Assembly: GCF_030244015.1 (NCBI RefSeq)
Contig: NZ_JASSYX010000002.1
Coordinates: 186,001 to 250,000 of the forward strand
Direction: 5' to 3'
DNA: 64,000 nucleotides
Origin: Pedobacter ginsengisoli
GTDB taxonomy: Bacteria > Bacteroidota > Bacteroidia > Sphingobacteriales > Sphingobacteriaceae
Positions within the stretch are counted from its first letter, which is position 1; every line of letters starts with the position of its first letter. Shown in pieces: positions 17,679 to 23,723 of this stretch. The notes beneath the pieces were generated by a model. It made no database searches. It was not told the origin of the DNA and was given only the letters and a program-made list of their open reading frames with translations. A program made the position numbers and the translations under genes.

Positions 17679-17745
17679 AGGGTTGGTATAGCTCTAGATA
17701 TGTCAAGGCTATACCAACCCTATACCAAGCACTTGTCAAGGCTAT
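17679..17745 (+). promoter_or_regulatory. Structured leader with competing hairpin arms upstream of the TLS polymerase
   Basis: Perfect 14-bp arms AGGGTTGGTATAGC (17679-17692) and GCTATACCAACCCT (17708-17721) flank a 15-nt loop. CTATACCAA occurs twice (17709-17717 and 17720-17728), so the left arm could pair with either copy. TGTCAAGGCTAT also occurs twice (17701-17712, 17734-17745). The layout suggests a regulatory RNA or a tandem operator. A 'Pedo-repair' RNA motif has been reported upstream of repair genes in a Pedobacter species; I cannot test whether this is it. It would be transcribed only if a promoter lies farther upstream than the -7 element at 17883. Confidence 0.5.
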
Positions 17746-17866
17746 TTTAAGATAAAAGTTTATAAGGTCTTTTTCCGTCATTTATCAGTTCTTTATTGCT
17801 GCTCATCTTTACTTTTGATCCTCTTTTAATGCTTAAAGCTAAATAATTTAGTAAATAACTTTTAAT

Positions 17867-17890
17867 ACTAATATTATTAGTTTACTTTTG
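17867..17890 (+). promoter_or_regulatory. Putative promoter and operator of the TLS polymerase gene
   Basis: TACTTTTG (17883-17890) fits the -7 consensus TAnnTTTG. Directly before it lies the inverted repeat ACTAAT-ATT-ATTAGT (17867-17881), well placed for a repressor. The ATG is 23 nt downstream. SOS-like control is plausible, but no LexA-type regulator is present in the window. Confidence 0.5.
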
Positions 17891-17913
17891 TTTTAAGCTA
17901 AATTCATTTTCTT

Positions 17914-19071
17914 ATGAGGGAGGAAAAGCAGATCATCCATATGGATCAGGATGCGTTTTTTGTAGCCGTGGAGGTGCGAAAAAACAAAGACCTGATTGGC
18001 AAACCGGTTATCATTGGCGGCACCTCCGACCGCGGAGTGGTAACTTCGTGCAGCTATGAAGCCCGGAAGTTTGGCGTCCATTCGGCAATGCCCTCACGTA
18101 TGGCTAAACAGCTGTGCCCGCATGCGGTGTTCATTAGGGGTAACATGGATGCTTATTCAGAAGCTTCTCATGAAATTACGGCCATCATCAGGGAAAAAGT
18201 CCCGCTTTTTGAAAAAGCAAGTATCGATGAACACTATATCGACATGACGGGCATGGACAGGTTTTACGGCAGTATGAAATTTGCCCGTGAACTGCGGGAT
18301 ACCATTAAAAAAGAGCTGCACCTTCCCATTTCCTTTGGGCTCTCGGTCAATAAGACGGTCTCTAAAATGGCCACCAATGAGTGTAAGCCAAATGGTGAAC
18401 TGGATATAGAAGCCCCTGATGTCCAGCCTTTTTTAAATCCGCTTTCTATCCGGAAAATTCCCGGACTGGGAGAAAAGAGTTTCATCAGGCTCAGCGATAT
18501 GGGTATTAGAAAGATCTTTACCCTGGCCCAGATCCATCCGGACCAGATGAATGCGCTGATGGGAAAAAGTGGTCTGTCCCTGCTTCAGAAGGCAAAGGGC
18601 ATAGATTATTCTCCGGTTGTGCCTTATACGGAGCAAAAATCGATTGGTACCCAGTGTACATTCAAAGCGGATTCCATCGACATCAATACCATCAATAACC
18701 TGCTGATCTCTATGGTGATGGACCTTGCCTTTCAGCTCAGGGATAAAAATAAGCTGGCGTCCTGTATCACGGTGACCATCAGGTACTCCAATTTTGAGGA
18801 TGTGACCAAACAGGCAGTTATCCCTTATACTTCGCTGGACAGCACGCTGATCCAAAAAGCTAAGGACTTGTTCAAACAGGTCTACACGAAACGGATGCTG
18901 CTCAGGCTGGTAGGTGTTCGTTTATCCGGCCTGGTCAGCGGTTTTGAGCAGATCGATATGTACAGTGAATCTGCGGAACAGTATAGTTTGGTGCAGGCGA
19001 TGGACCGGATAAAAAAGAAATATGGTGAAAAATCGATCACCAGGGCCTCTGTTTTAAATCTGGAGATTTGA
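17914..19071 (+). CDS. dinB: Y-family DNA polymerase (DNA polymerase IV, DinB-like)
   Basis: 385-residue translesion DNA polymerase. The catalytic acidic residues are all visible: Asp11 in IHMDQDAFF, and Asp105-Glu106 in SIDEHYIDMTG. Aromatic residues at the steric-gate region (AFF) should exclude ribonucleotides. SCSYEARKFGVHSAMPSRMAKQLCP is the usual fingers region, and IPGLGEKSFIRLSDMGI the helix-hairpin-helix thumb. A little-finger domain fills about 235-355. The C-terminus (ASVLNLEI) has no obvious clamp-binding motif. It is followed 88 nt later by a DnaE2-type polymerase. The intact active site separates it from ImuB, which has lost catalysis, although the gene position resembles that of imuB. 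Confidence 0.93.
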   Translation: MREEKQIIHMDQDAFFVAVEVRKNKDLIGKPVIIGGTSDRGVVTSCSYEARKFGVHSAMPSRMAKQLCPHAVFIRGNMDAYSEASHEITAIIREKVPLFEKASIDEHYIDMTGMDRFYGSMKFARELRDTIKKELHLPISFGLSVNKTVSKMATNECKPNGELDIEAPDVQPFLNPLSIRKIPGLGEKSFIRLSDMGIRKIFTLAQIHPDQMNALMGKSGLSLLQKAKGIDYSPVVPYTEQKSIGTQCTFKADSIDINTINNLLISMVMDLAFQLRDKNKLASCITVTIRYSNFEDVTKQAVIPYTSLDSTLIQKAKDLFKQVYTKRMLLRLVGVRLSGLVSGFEQIDMYSESAEQYSLVQAMDRIKKKYGEKSITRASVLNLEI

Positions 19072-19126
19072 GCTTTGTAAGCTGCTTTAATTTTTGCTGC
19101 TGCGGCTAATGTATACGCCAGCTAAT

Positions 19127-19171
19127 ATGTACCTCAACTAAACATACCTCAATTGAATTATGTACCTCAAC
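19127..19171 (+). repeat. Duplicated start region of dnaE2
   Basis: ATGTACCTCAAC occurs at 19127-19138 and again at the real start (19160-19171), with a partial copy CATACCTCAA between them. The first copy encodes MYLN followed by a stop, exactly the first four residues of the real protein. This may be a small duplication or a tiny leader ORF. Confidence 0.6.
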
Positions 19172-22100
19172 GTCCACTCCCATTATAGCCTGCGTTACGG
19201 CACCATGCCAGTCGAAAAACTGGTACAGGAAGCGTTGAGCTGCGGGGTGACGCAGATGGCCATTACCGACATCAACAATTCTACCGGTGTAATGGAGTTT
19301 ATGCGGGAATGCAATAAACTGGGGGTTAAACCGATCGGTGGCATTGAATTCAGAAGGGATAAAAAACTGCTGTATATTGGCATTGCCCGGAATAAAGAGG
19401 GCATGAAGGAACTTAATGATTTTCTGACCTGGCACAATTTAAACCAAAAAGAGCTGCCGGACAGGCCCGCTGGGTTTAAAAATGCAGTTGTGATCTTTCC
19501 TTTTGGCGCGTTTGGTAACAATGCTTACAAAGATCCTGGCCGGTCTAAAGACCTCTATTCAATTGACAAAAGAGATCTTAATTTGGTTCATAAAAAAGAC
19601 TTTAATTCTGTTTGTAAAGAAGCGCTTAACGCTGTTGATGAAAAGGATGGTCTTCAGGTTGGTCTTCTCGAAAATGAATTTCTCGGGATCCGTTTTGATG
19701 AACTGCATGCTTTGCATGGAAAGGACATCAGCGTGCTGAAAGACAAACTGGTTGTGCTGCAGCCTGTCTTTGTCGCAGACCGGATTGAGTATCGTTTGCA
19801 TGAATATTTGAGGGGTATAGACCTCAATACGCTGATGACCATGGTGGAAAAGGAGGACAAATGCAGCAGTACGGACAGGTTTCTGCCAGTTGATGAACTG
19901 GTGGCCAGGTTTGCCAAATACGCTTTTATTTTGGACAATACCCGAAAATTGATGGACAGCTGTGTAATGGATTATGCGCAGGGTAAAGTCCGGCTGAACC
20001 GCAAGACCTTTACCGGAAACCGGGAGGATGACAGGGCGTTGCTGGAAAAACTGGCCTTGTCGGGTGTGGAATACCGGTACGGAAAGGCAAATAAAAAGGC
20101 TTTGAAAAAAGTGAAAGAGGAATTGCAGGTGATCTGGGATCTGGACTTTTGTGCTTATTTTCTCATTACCTGGGACATCATCATGTATTCGATGTCTAAG
20201 GGGTATTATCATGTAGGCCGGGGCTCCGGGGCAAATAGTACGGTAGCGTTTTGCCTGCTGATCACTGATGTGGATCCCATGGAACTGGATCTTTATTTTG
20301 AACGGTTTTTAAATGCACAGCGCAGCTCGCCGCCTGATTTTGACATCGATTATTCCTGGGATGAAAGGGAGGATGTTCAGGATTATATTTTTAAGCGCTA
20401 TGGCAGGGAGCATACGGCCTTGCTGGGTACGATGTCCACCTTCAAAGACCGTTCGGTGATCAGGGAGATCGGTAAGGTGATGGGTTTGCCCAAGGCAGAG
20501 ATTGACAGTTTTACTGACCCTTCAAAGGTTGCGGAGAACCAGGACAATGCAACTTTTAAAAAGATACTGGCCATACAGGAAATGATGAGTTCAATGCCTA
20601 ATCAGCGCAGTATCCATGCGGGTGGTGTGCTGATTTCGGAGGAGCCGATCACCTATTATACGGCCCTGGACCTGCCGCCGAAGGGAATGCCTACGGTGCA
20701 ATGGGATATGTATGAGGCGGATGAGATGGGATACGACAAATATGATATCCTGAGCCAGCGGGGCATCGGTCATATTAAGGAGGCGGTCAGGCTGGTGGAG
20801 GAGAACCAGCAGCGTAAGATCGACATTCATCAGGCGAAGCTTTTTATGAAGGACCCGAAGCTGAATGAGCGGCTGAAGTCGGGGAATAGTATTGGCTGTT
20901 TTTATATTGAATCGCCGGCCATGCGCCAGTTGCTCTGTAAACTGGGATGTGACAACTACCTGACCCTCGTGGCCGCCAGCAGCATCATTAGGCCGGGGGT
21001 AGCCCAGTCGGGTATGATGAAGATGTATATCCGGAATTACCACGATCCGGCAAATGTGCAGTACCTGCACCCGGTGATGAGGGAGCAGCTGGAGGAGACT
21101 TTCGGGGTGATGGTGTACCAGGAGGATGTGATCAAGATCTGTATCCATTATGCGGGGATGGATGGTACGGATGCGGATATTCTGCGGCGCGGTATGAGTG
21201 GCAAGTACCGTTCGAGGGTCGAGTTTGACGGGCTGGTCGATAAGTTTCATGAGGGTGCTATGGCTTTGGGCAGGCCGGAGGGGGTGACCAGGGAGGTCTG
21301 GCGGCAGGTTTCTTCTTTTGCGGGCTATAGTTTTAGTAAGGCGCATTCGGCCAGTTTTGCGGTGGAGAGTTACCAGAGTTTGTTTTTGAAGACGTATTAT
21401 CCGAAGGAGTTCATGGTGGCGGTGCTGAACAATTATGGCGGGTTTTATAACCGGCCGTTGTATGTGCATCAACTTAAAAAAACCGGGGCGGTAGTGCACC
21501 TGCCCTGTGTAAACCGGAGTGTGGATGTGGTCTCGATCAGGGGTAATGATGTGTTTTTGGGTTTCATAGGCATTCAGGGGCTGGATGGAAAGCTTTTTAC
21601 ACTGGTCCCTGAGGAGGTAAGACGCAATGGGCTATTTAAGGACCTGGAGGATTTTTTAAACCGTACCGGAATTGGTCTGGAGCAGGTGATTATTTTGATC
21701 AGGGTGGGGGCATTGAGGTTTACAGGTAAAAGTAAGAAAGCCTTGCTTTGGGAGGTGCATACGCTATTGGGTAATAAGGTAAAGCGGGTCAATCATGCGG
21801 AACTTTTTCATACGGAACGTAAGCATTATGTGCTTCCGGAATTGGTCAACACCAAGCTGGAGGATGCTTATCACGAGTTGGAATTGTTGGATTTTCCGTT
21901 GAGCATGTCGATGTTCGATTTGCTGAAAACCGATTATCGCGGGGATGTGTGCGCCTGTGATTTGATGGGGCATGTGGGGCAGGTCGTAAAGATGGTGGGC
22001 TTGTATGTTTGTGAAAAGACGGTGCGGACCAAAAATAATAAGAAGATGTGGTTTGGGACTTTTCTGGATGTAAACGGTGATTTTTTTGATACTACGCATT

Positions 22101-22246
22101 TTTCTTTGAATACGCCGGTTTATCCTTTTGAGGGTACGGGTTGTTATCTGATTTTGGGCAGGGTTGTGGAAGATTTCGGGTTTCCGAGTGTTGAGGTGAC
22201 GAGGTTTGCGAAGCTGCCGATTGTAGAGAATCCTGTTATGGCGTAA
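19160..22246 (+). CDS. dnaE2: Error-prone DNA polymerase III alpha subunit (DnaE2-like)
   Basis: 1028-residue C-family DNA polymerase, shorter than replicative DnaE (about 1160 or more), as expected for the damage-tolerance form. The N-terminal PHP domain starts MYLNVHSHYSLRYG; the first PHP metal His is Asn here, which I recall as usual for Bacteroidota DnaE2. The palm has FDIDYSWDE with Asp395 and Asp397, and the third carboxylate is Asp529 (KYDIL). YHVGRGSGANSTVAFCL and FVRELF-equivalent PSMPNQRSIHAGG segments are present, as are the helix-hairpin-helix region and a C-terminal OB fold. Residues 134-165 are four octapeptide repeats not expected in the family. It probably forms a mutasome with the upstream Y-family polymerase. 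A long inverted repeat follows the stop. Confidence 0.94.
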   Translation: MYLNVHSHYSLRYGTMPVEKLVQEALSCGVTQMAITDINNSTGVMEFMRECNKLGVKPIGGIEFRRDKKLLYIGIARNKEGMKELNDFLTWHNLNQKELPDRPAGFKNAVVIFPFGAFGNNAYKDPGRSKDLYSIDKRDLNLVHKKDFNSVCKEALNAVDEKDGLQVGLLENEFLGIRFDELHALHGKDISVLKDKLVVLQPVFVADRIEYRLHEYLRGIDLNTLMTMVEKEDKCSSTDRFLPVDELVARFAKYAFILDNTRKLMDSCVMDYAQGKVRLNRKTFTGNREDDRALLEKLALSGVEYRYGKANKKALKKVKEELQVIWDLDFCAYFLITWDIIMYSMSKGYYHVGRGSGANSTVAFCLLITDVDPMELDLYFERFLNAQRSSPPDFDIDYSWDEREDVQDYIFKRYGREHTALLGTMSTFKDRSVIREIGKVMGLPKAEIDSFTDPSKVAENQDNATFKKILAIQEMMSSMPNQRSIHAGGVLISEEPITYYTALDLPPKGMPTVQWDMYEADEMGYDKYDILSQRGIGHIKEAVRLVEENQQRKIDIHQAKLFMKDPKLNERLKSGNSIGCFYIESPAMRQLLCKLGCDNYLTLVAASSIIRPGVAQSGMMKMYIRNYHDPANVQYLHPVMREQLEETFGVMVYQEDVIKICIHYAGMDGTDADILRRGMSGKYRSRVEFDGLVDKFHEGAMALGRPEGVTREVWRQVSSFAGYSFSKAHSASFAVESYQSLFLKTYYPKEFMVAVLNNYGGFYNRPLYVHQLKKTGAVVHLPCVNRSVDVVSIRGNDVFLGFIGIQGLDGKLFTLVPEEVRRNGLFKDLEDFLNRTGIGLEQVIILIRVGALRFTGKSKKALLWEVHTLLGNKVKRVNHAELFHTERKHYVLPELVNTKLEDAYHELELLDFPLSMSMFDLLKTDYRGDVCACDLMGHVGQVVKMVGLYVCEKTVRTKNNKKMWFGTFLDVNGDFFDTTHFSLNTPVYPFEGTGCYLILGRVVEDFGFPSVEVTRFAKLPIVENPVMA
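19559..19654 (+). repeat. Four in-frame 24-bp tandem repeats inside the dnaE2 PHP domain
   Basis: Residues 134-165 divide into four octapeptides: SIDKRDLN, LVHKKDFN, SVCKEALN and AVDEKDGL. Each unit is 24 nt. The repeats are diverged at DNA level, so the array is old or recoded. Copy-number change would keep the frame. Confidence 0.75.
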
Positions 22247-22356
22247 AAAATGACCGTTCTCTTCGGAGACTCGAGTGCTCAGGCGCTCCCGATTTTTGAT
22301 CGGGACAGGCTATCAGGCCTAAGGGATGCAGACTCCGAAGAGAATGGTCCTTTTTT
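22245..22356. repeat. Long palindromic element after dnaE2, related to the 12.2-kb repeats
   Basis: The arms TGACCGTTCTCTTCGGAGAC (22251-22270) and GACTCCGAAGAGAATGGTCC (22331-22350) pair with few mismatches and are flanked by an A-run and a T-run. An inner hairpin CCCGATttttgATCGGG lies in the loop. The arm core TTCTCTTCGGAGACT closely matches TTCTCTTCGAAGACT in the repeats at 12185 and 12337. The flanking T-run would let it act as a terminator for dnaE2. Confidence 0.7.
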
Positions 22357-22445
22357 AAAGTGGGGGAAATGAGGCTTAGGGAAACAATAGGAAAAAATGC
22401 GGTCTTCTGTAAAGCAGGAAAACTGCCAGGATCTTTGTAAAGATA

Positions 22446-22922
22446 TTAAAGGCTTTTTTGTCTTTTGACTCTTTCAAAGAAGCTGAGTTCGCTGAGGTTT
22501 TCTTCCACTTCGGTGATGGCTTTCATGATGTTATTGGAGGTGTTGGTCAGTTCTTCTAAGGCAGAAATCATGTTTTTCCAGACTGGCTGCATTTGCTCTA
22601 ATAGGTTTTTGCCTTTTTCTGTAAGCTGGATGAGACGTTTGCGTTCGTCCTGTTTGTCTTTTTTGGAGCGGATGATCTTCTCTTTTTCCAGCTCTTTTAA
22701 AAGGCTAATGGTGGAGGGGTGTGTATATCCGATTTCTGCGGCAAGTTCTACGACACTCAGAAGAGGTCTGAAATGTAGGGTATAAATCACAGGAAACCAT
22801 TTAGGTTCGAAATCGATATGGTTGGCCTTGTAGATTTGGAAGCCGTCTTTTCTAAGCTGTTCGCTTAGTCGTTGCAGCCTGGTGGCAATGGCCAATATGC
22901 CTGATTCATTAATTACATTCAT
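22446..22922 (-). CDS. MarR-family transcriptional regulator
   Basis: 158-residue winged-helix DNA-binding protein. The HTH lies at about 60-95 (SVVELAAEIGYTHPSTISLLKELEKEKIIR) and the wing at about 95-108 (SKKDKQDERKRLIQLTEKGKNLL, the classic DxRxxxxxLT signature). Dimerisation helices are at both ends. It is the second gene of a two-gene operon behind the GNAT gene, 63 nt away. The palindrome at 23517-23538, inside the operon promoter, is its likely operator, giving autoregulation. Its ligand is unknown. Confidence 0.93.
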   Translation of the reverse strand: MNVINESGILAIATRLQRLSEQLRKDGFQIYKANHIDFEPKWFPVIYTLHFRPLLSVVELAAEIGYTHPSTISLLKELEKEKIIRSKKDKQDERKRLIQLTEKGKNLLEQMQPVWKNMISALEELTNTSNNIMKAITEVEENLSELSFFERVKRQKSL

Positions 22923-22985
22923 GGTGCCGGGTATTTGTGATTGTTCAGGGATTTGTGTATTTGATGATTCAGATTTTTTGCTCTG

Positions 22986-23495
22986 CTATTGCAGTTTTAA
23001 ATGATAGAATTTGTTGTCTGCCATCATTCTTGGGAAAATAGCAGGGAGTTCATCCACATTGATTTCCCGGAAGCCGTTTTTTTCATAAAAGCGGTGGGCG
23101 GCTTTGAGTATTTCTACGGTGCCAAGGTAAAGATCGGTTATTTCATGAGTGTTGCAGTAGGAGATCAGGGTGTCAAGCAGGTTCTGTCCTATCCCAAATT
23201 CTTTTCCCCTGTATTCTTTTTTGACAAACATTTTCCGGATCACACCAATGTATTCGCCAACATTTATTAATCCAATAGTACCTGTCAGTTCTTCTCCATC
23301 CGGCTTGGTTTTATTCAGTGCGCCCCAAAATCCACCACCGTCTTTGTGGTAGTTTGTTTCGATATCCAGAAGGTCAGGCTGTCCTTCGAGCGTAACAGGT
23401 ACATTGAATTCAATTTGCTGTATGGGCAGGATGAGTTCCTGTACTTGCTTGCAATAATTGTTGTAAATGGGACTGATTATAAGTTCATTTTCCAT
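22986..23495 (-). CDS. GNAT-family N-acetyltransferase
   Basis: 169-residue acetyltransferase of the GCN5-related fold. Strand beta4 and the acetyl-CoA pyrophosphate loop are clear in GVIRKMFVKKEYRGKEFGIGQNLLDTL (RGKEFGIG corresponds to Q/RxxGxG). The C-terminal YLGTVEILKAAHRFYEKNGFREI is the usual amide-binding and Tyr-containing motif. The substrate is unknown. MarR-GNAT pairs often deal with small toxic amines or antibiotics, but that is inference from context. It is the first gene of the GNAT-MarR operon. Confidence 0.93.
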   Translation of the reverse strand: MENELIISPIYNNYCKQVQELILPIQQIEFNVPVTLEGQPDLLDIETNYHKDGGGFWGALNKTKPDGEELTGTIGLINVGEYIGVIRKMFVKKEYRGKEFGIGQNLLDTLISYCNTHEITDLYLGTVEILKAAHRFYEKNGFREINVDELPAIFPRMMADNKFYHLKLQ

Positions 23496-23512
23496 AATGA
23501 TTTATTTATGTA

Positions 23513-23545
23513 CAAGTATACGTAGTTAACTACATATATTCCAAA
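23513..23545 (-). promoter_or_regulatory. Promoter of the GNAT-MarR operon with embedded palindromic operator
   Basis: On the minus strand TTTG (23542-23545) and TATACTTG (23513-23520, one mismatch to TAnnTTTG) are separated by 21 bp, within the Bacteroidota range. The spacer holds the perfect palindrome GTAGTTAACTAC (23522-23533), extended to near-symmetry over 23517-23538. The operator therefore fills the promoter spacer, a textbook site for steric repression by the downstream MarR protein. Confidence 0.75.
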
Positions 23546-23723
23546 TTTGAATGTCATTTTGTTCTTCCCAGACTATAAGATGGATTGTTCAATTGTGCAC
23601 AAATACTGTCCAATATCGTACATTTGTTTTGTGGATGTTAATTTAAATATTTGATAAACAATGTAATATGGATTCAATTGTGGCTGGCATAGGTTTTGGC
23701 TCAGGAAGTGGAAAATTGCAGAT

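Noticed and set aside
19559-20212. 217-residue minus-strand ORF
   Set aside because: Antisense to the PHP domain of dnaE2, with no recognisable motif.
20591-21499. 302-residue minus-strand ORF
   Set aside because: It is a shadow of the GC-richer part of dnaE2: composition is His/Arg/Leu-rich, with no domain pattern, and the plus-strand polymerase is unmistakable.
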